Positions 45,005 through 54,840 are shown, numbered from the stretch's first letter. The stretch: DNA of 64,000 nucleotides from Nibrella saemangeumensis (GCF_039541915.1 NZ_BAABHD010000030.1:124001-188000); one strand, 5' to 3'. The notes: generated by a model from the letters alone, not told the origin. A program made the numbers and translations.

Positions 45005-46042
45005 CTACTGATACGTTATCCGCTTAATGGTACCGTCCGTCATGCTATTTATATAATACATATTGGGACTCGCTTTATCCAGATCAGTCGGGAAGTTCAG
45101 TCCGCTCACCACGTTGGTAGTGGTGTTGCCGTGGGCCATGATAACATTGCCGGTATTGGGCTGGAAGCCCTGCTGACCGAAATTAGAGAACTGCACGACC
45201 AGCGGCAGGCTTCCGCTGACACCATCCGCAAACTCCACATCAACCAGCGTGGTAAACCCGGTCTGGAACGTAGAGAAAACACCGTTGAGCCCCAGCCGGT
45301 AAACAGTAGCTCTTCCCGGCAGGAACGGGAAGCCGGTCAGCGTAGTTACATAAAACCATCCGTCACCGTGGTAATTGATACCCGTCGGTACCGGGTCGAT
45401 CATCGGCGGTCCAACCATTGGATTAGTCGGATTAGCGAAACGGGGAAGGGTCGCAAAGACGCTTAAGGTACCATTCAGGTCTCTCCGGATAACGGCATTA
45501 GCAGCCGCATCAACGATATAGAGGTTACCGTTCGGACCCGCCGTCATATTATAGGGATTGGATTCGCCCGTATCTTCCGCCCCAAAATTATGGTTGATAA
45601 CAAACTGACCAATATTTTCCGTTGGCAGGTTACTCGCCAGCAGGGGTACACTGGTACCGGGGTTAAACTGACTGACGTCCGCCACATACATCATCCCATT
45701 AGCATGTAATATATGGAGCTTACCGCTGATGTACAGAAAATGATTCAACCCGACCGGGAAAGGCTCTGTAGGCACAAAAAACGAGGGAAAACCAATAACA
45801 ACCGGAAACCGGAAACCACCCGGCAAGATGACCGAAATCTGACCATCGTTCTGACCGGTTCCAACCTCTGCTACCCATACGCGGCCCTGCGGATCGGTGT
45901 CCATAGCCATAGGGTTTTTTAAGCCGGAAGCAAAATCCGTCACCTGAATACGATTCGGATTTAATGGTAAATTGTGGTCCTGACAGCTCACCACCAGCAG
46001 CGCAACGAGCAACGCGAAAAAAGCATTACGTTTGTTTTTCAT
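45005..46042 (-). CDS. ScyD/ScyE-like beta-propeller lipoprotein
   Basis: A 345-residue lipoprotein with signal peptide ending in LLVVSC (Cys20). The mature part is a beta-propeller of repeated blades with motifs such as GLKNPMAMDTDPQGRVWVAEVG, then PYNMTAGPNGNLYIVDAAANAVIRRDL, then PTGINYHGDGWFYVTTLTGFP. It resembles the ScyD/ScyE family, two proteins encoded with scytonemin genes in cyanobacteria but widespread as secreted proteins of unknown function. No scytonemin genes are seen. It converges with ypdA and stands alone. Confidence 0.82.
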   Translation of the reverse strand: MKNKRNAFFALLVALLVVSCQDHNLPLNPNRIQVTDFASGLKNPMAMDTDPQGRVWVAEVGTGQNDGQISVILPGGFRFPVVIGFPSFFVPTEPFPVGLNHFLYISGKLHILHANGMMYVADVSQFNPGTSVPLLASNLPTENIGQFVINHNFGAEDTGESNPYNMTAGPNGNLYIVDAAANAVIRRDLNGTLSVFATLPRFANPTNPMVGPPMIDPVPTGINYHGDGWFYVTTLTGFPFLPGRATVYRLGLNGVFSTFQTGFTTLVDVEFADGVSGSLPLVVQFSNFGQQGFQPNTGNVIMAHGNTTTNVVSGLNFPTDLDKASPNMYYINSMTDGTIKRITYQ

Positions 46043-46238
46043 AAGTTTGCCGAATTAGAAAGTTGACACTGGTAAACTTTTTCTGTGAACACACAGTTAA
46101 TATCCTTCTCTTTATCAAATCTTGTGTCAACTGATTTATTTTCCGGTAAAAAACTTATCAACAGAACACCTGTCTCTGGCCCGGAGGTTTATTTTAATTT
46201 CTGCTAAATTGGCCCCAGGCCACTTTATGTTTACCGGT

Positions 46239-47741
46239 ATGTCCATTAATGGGAAAGGTCTTAGCCTGGCTAGTCTTTTGTTTATTGTCGCTATGCTGCC
46301 GACTAGCAGTCCAGCCCAATCAGTCGTTCATAAAAATGCCTGGCAGGCAGAGCTTGAAGCTGGGGGATTCATGGCCTCTCCGTCGGCGATGCCGTTCTGG
46401 TTGAGGACCAATCAGTACGGTATTGTTCCGCTGACGGCTCCGGTAGCTACCCTGAGAGCGAGTCTGACCAAACGCTATGCTCATCAGGATACCAGTGCCG
46501 TCCGCAAATCGGTCGACTGGGGCTTTGGGGTCAATCCGGTGGTCAATGCCGGAAAAACCAATCAGGTAATACTGGCGGAGGCTTACGTAAAAGGGCGTTT
46601 CCGATCCCTCGAACTATTCGCAGGACGACGTCGTGAGCTAATTGGCCTGGGTGACTCTACCCTGTCTTCCGGTTTTATGATCGGCTCCGGTAATGCGCTG
46701 CCCGTGCCCAAAGTGCAGTTGGCAACGATGGGCTATATACCCCTGAAATTTCTCGGCAGCGTGCTGGCGATCAATGCCGGCTACGGACATGGCTGGTTTA
46801 ACGCCGACTATATAAAAGGCGCCTATCTGCATCAGAAGTATCTGTATGGCCGGCTGGGTAAGCCTGAATGGCCCGTGAAGCTACACCTCGGCGTTAACCA
46901 CCAGGTTCAGTGGGCCGGTCAGGCCGATTACCTCCGTGATTTTTCGGATCGCGTCAACCCCGATGGTAAACTTCCCTCCTCCCTGAAAGCCTATGTAGCG
47001 GCTGTTACCGGAGTTGTCCCCAAAGACTGGGCGGGTACAGACATTACCTCCTTTGATACGTATGCCGTGGGTAACAACCTGGGCAGTTACGATGCCGGTA
47101 TTGAAGTTGACACTCGGCAGATGCACTTCCTGCTGTACCACCAGCATATTTTTGACGACAAATCGGGCATCGCGCTGGTCAATATTCCCGATGGGCTGAC
47201 GGGCCTGAGCTGGCAGCGGAAACCACTTACCCCGCCTACGGGTGCCTTTCAGTTGAGCCGGGTGGTGCTGGAATTTATCAGCACACTTGATCAGAGTGGT
47301 TCTACCTTCTACGTCCCAAACTCCATTTACCAGGGCCGGGATAATTATTTCAATCACGCCCAGTACATCGAAGGCTGGTCGTATAAAGGCCGCACCATTG
47401 GTACACCGTTCATTGCTCCTTATCTGGACTTCCGACCGGAAACCCAACAGGCCGGCGGAGGCTTTTTCCCCAATACCCGGGTTGAGGTCTGGTACGTTGG
47501 AGCCGAGGGCCGGCTGCTCAACCAGCTGACGTGGCGGCTTCGAACATCCTATAGCCGCAACTACGGCATTTTCGCACAGCCTTACCTCTCCGTCATTGAG
47601 CAGTTTTCGTCGCTGCTCTCGGCGCAGATTACCCTGCCACGCTGGTCCAATACCATCGTCACAGCCTCAGTGGCGCTGGACCGGGGAAAACTCTACGAAA
47701 ACACGGTCGGTGGCTTTCTGAGCGTAAAAAAGATCTGGTAA
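46239..47741 (+). CDS. Wzi-like outer-membrane beta-barrel (capsule assembly) protein
   Basis: A 500-residue exported protein. A signal peptide ends near SSPAQ, and the mature part is built of alternating amphipathic strands such as QVILAEAYVKGRFRSLELFAGRRRE, then SGFMIGSGNALPVPKVQLATMGYIPL. This corresponds to the capsule-assembly Wzi family of outer-membrane barrels, which bind surface polysaccharide. Start: ATG 46239 (MSINGKGLSLASLLF) is preferred for its signal peptide; ATG 46227 would add four residues. The gene ends about 136 bases before the rhamnosidase gene on the same strand. A link to capsule genes is not shown here. Confidence 0.8.
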   Translation: MSINGKGLSLASLLFIVAMLPTSSPAQSVVHKNAWQAELEAGGFMASPSAMPFWLRTNQYGIVPLTAPVATLRASLTKRYAHQDTSAVRKSVDWGFGVNPVVNAGKTNQVILAEAYVKGRFRSLELFAGRRRELIGLGDSTLSSGFMIGSGNALPVPKVQLATMGYIPLKFLGSVLAINAGYGHGWFNADYIKGAYLHQKYLYGRLGKPEWPVKLHLGVNHQVQWAGQADYLRDFSDRVNPDGKLPSSLKAYVAAVTGVVPKDWAGTDITSFDTYAVGNNLGSYDAGIEVDTRQMHFLLYHQHIFDDKSGIALVNIPDGLTGLSWQRKPLTPPTGAFQLSRVVLEFISTLDQSGSTFYVPNSIYQGRDNYFNHAQYIEGWSYKGRTIGTPFIAPYLDFRPETQQAGGGFFPNTRVEVWYVGAEGRLLNQLTWRLRTSYSRNYGIFAQPYLSVIEQFSSLLSAQITLPRWSNTIVTASVALDRGKLYENTVGGFLSVKKIW

Positions 47742-47877
47742 CTTCCCGGCCGGGAAAATTCGGAGCTCGCTTTAGCGGCAAACGTATACGCCCGGAAACA
47801 TTCCGCAGGCCCGAATGTCCAGGCTTGCCGAAATGTCTTTATCTTGCGTGGATAATCAGCTTTTCGGTCCGCTTTTC

Positions 47878-50259
47878 ATGAAAAGATTGTGTGTTTTCTG
47901 GTTTGTTCTCACTACTTGCCTAACTGCTACGGCCCAAACGCCTAAACCCAACGCCCGCTGGCAAACCGACTACTGGACGGCCAAATGGATCATGCACCCG
48001 ACAGCCCCCGGCCGGCAGTACGGCATTTACCACTTCCGAAAAACGTTCAGCCTGCCGCAGAAACCCGGCCGCTTTGTGGTACACGTATCGGCCGATAACC
48101 GCTACCGGCTTTTTATCAACGGTCGGCCGGTCGCCCACGGCCCGGCCCGCAGCGATACCCAGCACTGGAACTACGAGACGCTGGATCTGGCGCCGTACCT
48201 GCAAACCGGCAACAATACCCTGGCGGCTCAGGTCTGGTACCTGGGTGAGTCGGCTCCGTTTGCCCAGATGAGCTACCAGGCCGGTTTTATTGTGCAGGGT
48301 GATGGCGAAGCCGAAAAAGTAGTCAATACCGATAACACCTGGAAAGTACTGCAAAATGCGGCCTACTCGCCTATCAAAAACGACAATGCCAAACTGCGCA
48401 CGTATATCGTTGTGGGCGACGGCGATCGGGTCGATGCCGCTCAGTATCCATGGGGATGGGAGCAGTCGAATTTCAACGACAGTAGTTGGCCAGCAGCCCG
48501 TACCCTGTGGTTTCCGGCTAAGCCACGCGGGCTGGGCACCGACGGTAACTGGAACCTGGTGCCGCGCACTATACCCATGATGGCCGAAGCCACCCAACGG
48601 CTAAGCGCCGTGCGCCGGGCCGAATATGGGCAGATGAACGACGATTTCCTAAAAGGGAAAGCCCCCGTTACGGTACCGGCCCGAACGCGCGCGGTTTTCC
48701 TGCTCGATCAGGGGCACCTCACCAATGCGTACCCGGAACTGACCGTCAGCCGGGGCAAAGGAGCCGTCATTACGCTGGGCTATGCCGAAGCGCTGGTCGA
48801 CAGTAAAGGCCAGAAAGGCAACCGCAACGAAGTAGAAGGCCGGCGGCTCGTTGGTTTTGAAGACCAGTTTGTCGCCGATGGCGGTAACAAACGGATGTTC
48901 AGGCCACTCTGGTTCCGAACCTACCGCTACCTGCAACTGACCGTCGAAACCGCCCGCGAGCCGGTAGTGCTGGAAGACCTGACCGGCCAGTTTACCGGCT
49001 ACCCCTTCGCGCAGAAAGCCGTGTTTGCCAGCGACGAGAAAAGCCTGGTTGACATCTGGAACGTCGGCTGGCGGACCGCCCAGTTATGCGCGGGCGAAAC
49101 GTATTACGACTGCCCGTACTACGAACAACTGCAATACACCGGCGATACCCGCATCCAGGCTATGATCTCGCTGTACGTATCCGGCGACGACCGCCTGATG
49201 CGGAAGGCCATTATGGACTACGACCACAGCCGATTCAGCGATGGCCTGACGCAGAGCCGCTACCCCAGCGCCGATTTCCAGGTCATTCCCACATTTTCGC
49301 TGTTCTGGGTCAACATGATCCACGACTACTGGATGCACCGCCAGGACGACGCCTTTATCAAGCCCCTGCTGCGCGGCATGGAAGGCGTACTGAACTGGCA
49401 TGAACAACGGCTGGAGAAAACTGGCCTGAACGGCCCCCTGGAGTGGTGGAATTTTGTGGACTGGTCGAAGTGGGAAGCGCCGGGTGAAGTAGCCGGGGGG
49501 GTGCCGGTAGGTGCCCGAAAGGGCGGCTCCAGCATCCTGACCCTGCTGCAGGCCTATACGTTTCAGCGGGCGGCCGACCTGCTGGCTCACTATGGGCAGA
49601 ATGAACGGGCGGAACACTACCGGACCCTGGCCCGGCAGCAGACAAAAGCCGTGTATAAGCAGTGCTGGGACGCCGGACGAGGGCTCATTGCCGATACACC
49701 GGAAAAGAACCGGTTTAGTCAGCATGCCAACATTCTGGCCGTGCTGACCGATGCTATACCGGTGGCCCAGCAGCCAGCCCTGCTGCAAAAAGTAATGACG
49801 GAGCCGAGCCTGACCCAAGCCACGTTCTATTTCAAGTATTACCTGTTCCAGGCTATGAAAAAAGCCGGCCTGGGCGATCAGCTGATCCCTCAGCTAAAAC
49901 CCTGGTTCGACATGCTGGCGATGGGGCTGACCACCTTTGCCGAGAACCCCGAACCCACCCGCTCCGACTGCCATGCCTGGAGTGCCTCACCGGTGTACGA
50001 GTTTCTGTCGACCATCTGTGGCATCAACCCCGCCGAACCGGGATTCCGCTCCGTACGGATTGAACCGTACCTGGGTGACCTGCAGCTGGCGGAAGGAAAG
50101 ATCCCTCACCCGGCCGGCGACATTGCCGTGCGGCTCGAGAAGGTTGCCAATGGCGGCCTTAAAGCCAATATCGTGCTGCCGGCAAAAACAACCGGTACGC
50201 TCCGCTGGAAAGGGAAAACGGTAGCTTTGAAAGAAGGCAGCCAGGAGTTGACGCTATAA
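47878..50259 (+). CDS. GH78-type alpha-L-rhamnosidase
   Basis: A secreted 793-residue enzyme that probably removes L-rhamnose from glycans. A signal peptide (MKRLCVFWFVLTTCLTATAQ) precedes N-terminal beta-sandwich domains of the GH78 type (YWTAKWIMHPTAPG, then VHVSADNRYRLFINGRPVAHGPAR). A catalytic (alpha/alpha)6 barrel follows with CPYYEQLQYTGDTRIQ near residue 430, the place of the family's acidic catalytic cluster. Next come GGSSILTLLQAYTFQ and a C-terminal beta domain (VRIEPYLGDLQLAEGKIPHPAGDI). The ATG at 47878 is chosen by the signal peptide. The stop codon and the start of the shared terminator overlap. Confidence 0.88.
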   Translation: MKRLCVFWFVLTTCLTATAQTPKPNARWQTDYWTAKWIMHPTAPGRQYGIYHFRKTFSLPQKPGRFVVHVSADNRYRLFINGRPVAHGPARSDTQHWNYETLDLAPYLQTGNNTLAAQVWYLGESAPFAQMSYQAGFIVQGDGEAEKVVNTDNTWKVLQNAAYSPIKNDNAKLRTYIVVGDGDRVDAAQYPWGWEQSNFNDSSWPAARTLWFPAKPRGLGTDGNWNLVPRTIPMMAEATQRLSAVRRAEYGQMNDDFLKGKAPVTVPARTRAVFLLDQGHLTNAYPELTVSRGKGAVITLGYAEALVDSKGQKGNRNEVEGRRLVGFEDQFVADGGNKRMFRPLWFRTYRYLQLTVETAREPVVLEDLTGQFTGYPFAQKAVFASDEKSLVDIWNVGWRTAQLCAGETYYDCPYYEQLQYTGDTRIQAMISLYVSGDDRLMRKAIMDYDHSRFSDGLTQSRYPSADFQVIPTFSLFWVNMIHDYWMHRQDDAFIKPLLRGMEGVLNWHEQRLEKTGLNGPLEWWNFVDWSKWEAPGEVAGGVPVGARKGGSSILTLLQAYTFQRAADLLAHYGQNERAEHYRTLARQQTKAVYKQCWDAGRGLIADTPEKNRFSQHANILAVLTDAIPVAQQPALLQKVMTEPSLTQATFYFKYYLFQAMKKAGLGDQLIPQLKPWFDMLAMGLTTFAENPEPTRSDCHAWSASPVYEFLSTICGINPAEPGFRSVRIEPYLGDLQLAEGKIPHPAGDIAVRLEKVANGGLKANIVLPAKTTGTLRWKGKTVALKEGSQELTL

Positions 50260-50297
50260 AACAAAGGGGGAGACAGCGCTGTCTCCCCCTTTGTTTT
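50258..50297. terminator. Perfect 40-base palindrome terminator
   Basis: AAAACAAAGGGGGAGACAGC is followed without a loop by its exact complement. It carries the last bases of both convergent stops: the rhamnosidase TAA (50257-50259) and the oxidoreductase TAA (50296-50298). This is a strong two-way terminator. Confidence 0.93.
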
Positions 50298-51612
50298 ACA
50301 CCACCGGGTATTTCCACTGCCCCCGGTAATCGCGGCTGAGCAGTTTGTTGGCTTCCGGATCGTTTTTAATCACCTGCTTCTCGCCATCCCATTCCACACT
50401 ACGACCCAGCTTCAGGGAAAGCATTCCCAACAGGGCCATATTGGTTGAGCGATGCCCGATTTCGATGTCGCTCACCGGCAACTTATTCGTTTTTATTGCC
50501 TCCAGGAAATTGGCCCAGAGTTCGGGGATATTCTGGTCGTCGGGCTTGTGCAGCTTGGCGTCTTCGTGAATGATGGGCTTGTTCCGGTCTACGGGGTAAA
50601 ACGTCCAGCCGTCGAGCCAACCCATATGGAAAGTCCCTTCCGTACCGTAGAAATACACGCCCACGGCCTGCTGCGGGTGCGTCTTCTCCGCATTATTGCC
50701 CGCAAACTGGCGGTGCTCCCAAACGGCTGTAAAATCTTCGAACTCGTAGGTAGCTACCTGGTGATCGGGAGCGTCGGTGCTGTCCTTTTTGATGGCCCGG
50801 CCGCCGGTAGAGTATACCTTGCGCGGGTACTTCTCTTCCGTCCACCACAGAATCTGGTCCAGCCAGTGGATACCCCAGTCACCCAGGGTGCCGTTGGCGT
50901 AATCGAGGTAATTGCGAAAGCCGCGGGGGTGAATCTGCTTGTTGTAAGCACGCATCGGGGCCGGACCACACCAGAAATCCCAGTCGAGTTCTTTCGGGGG
51001 TGCCTCTTCGGGCACCGGCTGTCCGGGGCCACCGCCATAGTGGACAAACGCCCGCACCATACCGATTTTACCCGCTTTGCCCGACTTCAGAAACTCCATA
51101 CCCGAGCGGTTATGGGGCGAAATCCGACGGTGGGTACCTACCTGACAAACGCGTCCGGTTTGCCGGGCCGCCCGCACCATCGCTTTTCCTTCGTTGATGG
51201 TGTGGCCGATGGGCTTCTCCACGTACACATGTGCCCCCTGCTGCATAGCCGCAATGGCAATGAGCGGGTGCCAATGGTCGGGCGTGGCTACAATCACGAT
51301 TTCGGGTTTCTCGGCCGTCAGCATCTCGCGGTAATCCTTGTAAAGCTTCGGCTTATCGCTGGTCAGTTTACCAACTTCTTCGCCGGCTTTAACCAACTGG
51401 CGCTGGTCTACGTCGCACAACGCTACCAGCTTCGACTCGCCGGCCTGGAGGGCTGCCCGCACAATATTAGTGCCCCACCAGCCGGAGCCTACCAGGGCCG
51501 TACGGTACTTAGTCGCCGGCATGCGGGTAAGAAACGGTCTGGCCGCCAGGGGGTCGGTAATCAGGGCCGCACCGGCCACCGCCGACGCTTTTAAAAACTC
51601 GGAACGATTCAT
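50296..51612 (-). CDS. Gfo/Idh/MocA-family oxidoreductase
   Basis: A 438-residue NAD(P)-dependent oxidoreductase. The N-terminal stretch MNRSEFLKASAVAGAALI is a Tat-like or lipoprotein-like signal, so the enzyme is probably exported. The Rossmann domain follows (ALVGSGWWGTNIVRAAL, then VALCDVD, then IVIVATPDHWHPLIAIAA and VEKPIGHTI with the conserved Glu-Lys-Pro). The C-terminal substrate domain has GDWGIHWLDQILWW. Family members oxidise or modify sugars and cyclitols. It sits between a rhamnosidase and a dipeptidase, so a sugar substrate is reasonable but unproven. Confidence 0.92.
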   Translation of the reverse strand: MNRSEFLKASAVAGAALITDPLAARPFLTRMPATKYRTALVGSGWWGTNIVRAALQAGESKLVALCDVDQRQLVKAGEEVGKLTSDKPKLYKDYREMLTAEKPEIVIVATPDHWHPLIAIAAMQQGAHVYVEKPIGHTINEGKAMVRAARQTGRVCQVGTHRRISPHNRSGMEFLKSGKAGKIGMVRAFVHYGGGPGQPVPEEAPPKELDWDFWCGPAPMRAYNKQIHPRGFRNYLDYANGTLGDWGIHWLDQILWWTEEKYPRKVYSTGGRAIKKDSTDAPDHQVATYEFEDFTAVWEHRQFAGNNAEKTHPQQAVGVYFYGTEGTFHMGWLDGWTFYPVDRNKPIIHEDAKLHKPDDQNIPELWANFLEAIKTNKLPVSDIEIGHRSTNMALLGMLSLKLGRSVEWDGEKQVIKNDPEANKLLSRDYRGQWKYPVV

Positions 51613-51671
51613 GGGAGGAGGGTTAGGATTTGGTATGCGTATCGAACAAAAAAGCGGGGAAAGTCACCCAG

Positions 51672-52889
51672 TTACTTATCAGCCTGTAAGGGATCTTCCG
51701 GAACCCTGGCCTGCTTCAGCACCCGCATGATGTTGCCACCCCAGATTTTTTCGATGTCCTCTTCGGAGTAATTCAGCTTGAGCAGTTCAACCGTCAGGTT
51801 CTCAATCTGGGTAACATCAACAAGACCCAGCACTCCGCCCCCGCCATCGAAATCGCTACCGATGCCGACAAACTCCACACCGACGAGTTTGGCAATATAA
51901 TCGATATGACGGGCCACGTCGGCGACGGTCGGCTGCTCACGGGCGAAGTGATTATTAACGGAGTCGATCTGGGCATTAATCCGACGCTCCATGGCCGCGT
52001 TCATTACTTTGCCCACGGTAGACATCCGGATTTTGGCAATGGCCTGCCGGTGAATCTCCGAGGGTTTCCGCAGGTACTCAGGCACGAAATTCACCTGAAC
52101 AACCCCCCCGTTGGCTGCTATAGCCTTGATCATGTCGTCGGTCATATTACGGGGCATATCACATAAGGCTCTGGCGTTGGAGTGCGACGCAATAACCGGC
52201 GCCCGCGAGAGATGCAGAATATCGTAAAAGGCACTATCGGACACGTGCGACACATCGACCAGGATCCCCAGCCGGTTCATTTCCTTCACCACCTCCCGGC
52301 CAAAGGCACTCAGGCCATTGTGCAGCGGGCCGTCGGGATCAGTAGCCGAATCACAGATTTCATTGTTGGCAAAGTGCGCCAGGGTAATGTAGCGGCAGCC
52401 CAGTTCATAGAAGGCCTTCACCAGCGACAGGTCTTTACCGATAGGGTAACCGTTTTCCATGCCGATAAAGATGGCCCGTTTGCCGGCTTTCTTTAGCCGG
52501 TAGGCATCGTCCGGCGTTGTGGCCAGTTCGGCCATATCCGGGTACTGCTGCAGCGCCCGGTAGACACTTTTATAAATATCGAAGGCTTTTTCTTTCGCCT
52601 GCTGGTGTCCTTTCGGTGTGCGGGGGCCCTGAGCCGTATACACGGCAAAGAACATGGCATCCATGCTACCCTGCTTCATCCGGGGAAAGTCAATCTGGGA
52701 CTCATCGGTAAACGTATCGTGAGCAGCGCCCATGTTAAAACCGGGACGCACCATATTAATCGGTGCATCGGCGTGGGTATCAACGCTCAGCATACGCTGA
52801 TGCAGCCGTCTGGCTTTCGTGAGCAGGCGATCATCGTCTCCGGGCACCAGCGCGGTCAGCAGCAGGGTCCAAAAGAAAAAGTTAGTCAT
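51672..52889 (-). CDS. Membrane dipeptidase (peptidase family M19)
   Basis: A 405-residue exported dipeptidase related to renal dipeptidase. A short signal peptide (MTNFFFWTLLLTALVPG) precedes an alpha/beta barrel with two zinc sites. The first site is DTHADAP near residue 37 with FIGMENGYPI (metal Glu). The second is VDVSHVSDSAF and VIASHSNARALC. A later motif, GIGSDFDGGGG, is the conserved Asp region. It cleaves dipeptides, including some D-amino acid ones in the family. It lies 60 bases upstream of, and on the same strand as, the Gfo/Idh/MocA gene. Confidence 0.93.
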   Translation of the reverse strand: MTNFFFWTLLLTALVPGDDDRLLTKARRLHQRMLSVDTHADAPINMVRPGFNMGAAHDTFTDESQIDFPRMKQGSMDAMFFAVYTAQGPRTPKGHQQAKEKAFDIYKSVYRALQQYPDMAELATTPDDAYRLKKAGKRAIFIGMENGYPIGKDLSLVKAFYELGCRYITLAHFANNEICDSATDPDGPLHNGLSAFGREVVKEMNRLGILVDVSHVSDSAFYDILHLSRAPVIASHSNARALCDMPRNMTDDMIKAIAANGGVVQVNFVPEYLRKPSEIHRQAIAKIRMSTVGKVMNAAMERRINAQIDSVNNHFAREQPTVADVARHIDYIAKLVGVEFVGIGSDFDGGGGVLGLVDVTQIENLTVELLKLNYSEEDIEKIWGGNIMRVLKQARVPEDPLQADK

Positions 52890-52986
52890 ACACTTTGAAA
52901 AGAATGCAACATTGGGAATCTAGCTGAAAACTATAGAATTCCGGTATGAAAGACAAACTTTCGTGCTAAACACCCGTTTTTGATTG

Positions 52987-52994
52987 TACCTTTG
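52987..52994 (+). promoter_or_regulatory. -7 element for ubiE
   Basis: TACCTTTG, an exact TAnnTTTG match, 18 bases before the ubiE ATG. A -33 TTG at standard spacing is not clear. Confidence 0.5.
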
Positions 52995-53011
52995 CACCTC
53001 TATTCGTAGAC

Positions 53012-53740
53012 ATGGCTATTGTTCCGTATAAAGAAAAAAGCACCAGCAAGCGGGAGCAGGTTGCCGAAATGTTCGACAACATTTCGCCCAGATACGACCT
53101 GCTGAATCACCTGCTCAGCGGGGGTATCGACATTTACTGGCGTAAAAAAGCCATTCGGCAGCTCAAACCCTTTGCGCCCCGAACCCTTCTGGACGTAGCC
53201 ACCGGCACGGGTGATTTTGCCCTGGAAGCCCTGGCGCTGAAACCCGAAAAGATCGTGGGTGTCGACATTTCGGAAGGTATGTTGTCGATTGGCCGGGAGA
53301 AGATGCAGAAGCGGGGTGTTGACCGGATAATAGAAATGCGCTCCGGAGACTCGGAAGGTTTGCCCTTTGCGGACAATGATTTTGACGCCGTCATCGTTTC
53401 CTTTGGCGTACGGAACTTCGAAAATCTTCTGAAAGGGCTTCAGGATATGTACCGGGTTACCCGTCCCGGTGGCGTATGTCTGGTGCTGGAGTTTTCGAAA
53501 CCCCGGGGATTTATTTTCAAACGACTCTATTCTTTTTATTCGAATACAATTCTGCCGCTTATCGGGCGTATGATCAGTAAGGATCAATCGGCCTATACCT
53601 ACCTGCCCGAGTCGGTGCAGGCCTTTCCGGACGGGCCGGATTTTTTGCGGGTTTTTGAAACGGCGGGGTTTACAAACACAAAATGGATACCGTTAACATT
53701 CGGCATTGCCTCAATCTATCTTGGTCAAAAGTCATCCTGA
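53012..53740 (+). CDS. menG: Demethylmenaquinone/ubiquinone methyltransferase
   Basis: UbiE/MenG methylates demethylmenaquinone, the last step of menaquinone synthesis; Bacteroidota use menaquinone. The 242-residue protein has the UbiE signature FDNISPRYDLLNHLLSGGID and the SAM-binding LLDVATGTGDFALEAL (motif I). Later motifs are GVDISEGML, then VSFGVRNFENLLKGL and YRVTRPGGVCLVLEFSKP. Length is typical. The porT-like gene starts inside its 3' end (58-base overlap), a gene pair that I know from other Bacteroidota. A -7 element lies just upstream. Confidence 0.96.
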   Translation: MAIVPYKEKSTSKREQVAEMFDNISPRYDLLNHLLSGGIDIYWRKKAIRQLKPFAPRTLLDVATGTGDFALEALALKPEKIVGVDISEGMLSIGREKMQKRGVDRIIEMRSGDSEGLPFADNDFDAVIVSFGVRNFENLLKGLQDMYRVTRPGGVCLVLEFSKPRGFIFKRLYSFYSNTILPLIGRMISKDQSAYTYLPESVQAFPDGPDFLRVFETAGFTNTKWIPLTFGIASIYLGQKSS

Positions 53741-54417
53741 CCGGACTGTTTTTCTGGAACCTCTGCTCGCTGGTACAGGCGCAGGATATTCGCATCAAAC
53801 GGGTTTATCTGCAGGATTACGACGACAAACCGGTTCATTACGGCTTCTACTTTGCCGCTCCCAACACGCGCTTTAATATCAGATACAGCGAAAACTTCGT
53901 CAATGCCGACACAACGTTACGGATTTACTCACCCAAACGTACCGGTTTTCGGGTTGGCTTCATCCTGAACGGCTTCCTTACCGACCGCATCGACGTCCGG
54001 CTTACCCCGGCGGTATCCCTCTACGGCCGGGAAATCATTTTTGACGGGCAGAGCGGCACCAGCCGGACACTGACCCGCGAGTCTACCTGGCTGGAGTTTC
54101 CGCTACTGCTGAAGTATAAATCCGAACGGCGGCATAACTCCCGGATGTATCTGGTAGCCGGGGGGACGTTCGGTGTAGAGACCAACGTGCGCCGGCGGGA
54201 AGTGCTGGGTGCTACCCGGCTCAGCACCAACACCACAGACTTCCAGATCGAATATGGGATAGGCTTTGAGCAGTTTTTCGAGTTCTTCAAGTTCTCGCCG
54301 GAATTACGATTTGCCCACGGTATTCCGAATCTGTTCCAGCAAACGCCAGCTACGGCCAACAGTAGCATTCGCCGGCTCACGTCGCACGCCGTAACGATCT
54401 ACTTAAACTTTGAATAA
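53683..54417 (+). CDS. porT: PorT/SprT-like type IX secretion outer-membrane protein
   Basis: A 244-residue exported beta-barrel. A hydrophobic segment ends in LCSLVQAQ (about residue 34), and the mature part has alternating strands (VHYGFYFAAPNTRFNIRYSENF, then WLEFPLLLKYKS, then LVAGGTFGVETNVRR) ending in an aromatic residue region (VTIYLNFE). PorT (SprT in Flavobacterium) is a component of type IX secretion and is usually encoded next to ubiE/menG, as here. It would export cargo such as the esterase at 13.8 kb. The ATG at 53683 lies inside menG by 58 bases; no better start is seen before the signal peptide. Confidence 0.85.
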   Translation: MDTVNIRHCLNLSWSKVILTGLFFWNLCSLVQAQDIRIKRVYLQDYDDKPVHYGFYFAAPNTRFNIRYSENFVNADTTLRIYSPKRTGFRVGFILNGFLTDRIDVRLTPAVSLYGREIIFDGQSGTSRTLTRESTWLEFPLLLKYKSERRHNSRMYLVAGGTFGVETNVRRREVLGATRLSTNTTDFQIEYGIGFEQFFEFFKFSPELRFAHGIPNLFQQTPATANSSIRRLTSHAVTIYLNFE

Positions 54418-54472
54418 AGGCCTTTGAGGGTCAACGGCTTACAAAAAACTTTGATTTTTTTTGCGTAAACGC

Positions 54473-54504
54473 TTGCAAAACGGCCTCTACGCCCTCTATA
54501 TTTG
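54473..54504 (+). promoter_or_regulatory. Promoter for tRNA-Val
   Basis: TTG (54473-54475), a 21-base spacer and TATATTTG (54497-54504), 36 bases before the mature tRNA. Confidence 0.65.
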
Positions 54505-54540
54505 CAGTCCCAAACGACAACAACGGGCGGGACAGAAAAA

Positions 54541-54615
54541 GGGTTCTTAGCTCAGCTGGTTCAGAGCATCTGCCTTACAAGCAGAGGGTCGGGGGTTCGA
54601 ATCCCTCAGGACCCA
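54541..54615 (+). tRNA. tRNA-Val (anticodon UAC)
   Basis: The acceptor stem GGGTTCT pairs with AGGACCC, with one G-U pair. The D arm is GCTC/GAGC. The anticodon loop CTTACAA gives anticodon TAC, and the T arm contains GGTTCGAATCC. The discriminator is A at 54615; CCA is only partly encoded (CC then C). A hairpin terminator follows. tRNA 3' ends are frequent integration sites, and the sequence downstream has a different character. Confidence 0.97.
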
Positions 54616-54626
54616 CCCTCATTATC

Positions 54627-54659
54627 AGGCACTTAGCATCAATGTTAAGTGCCTTTTTG
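54627..54659 (+). terminator. Terminator after tRNA-Val
   Basis: AGGCACTTA and TTAAGTGCCT pair around a short loop and are followed by TTTTTGTT. Confidence 0.85.
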
Positions 54660-54840
54660 TTGTTGGTTGAAATATAGTTGAAACAACCACTCTGCAACCG
54701 GAACACTTCTATTATCTGCTTAACTCAGCGTAGTCGTATATAAAGATAAAAATTTTTGTACACTTCTCAAGGTGTGTGCTACGAAAAAAGTATAGGGTAA
54801 GAATAGCCATCTCAACCAGATGATTACCTATATGGCTTGA

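Noticed and set aside
50452..51594. A 380-residue frame on the + strand over the Gfo/Idh/MocA gene
   Set aside because: Antisense shadow; the - strand protein has a complete family pattern.
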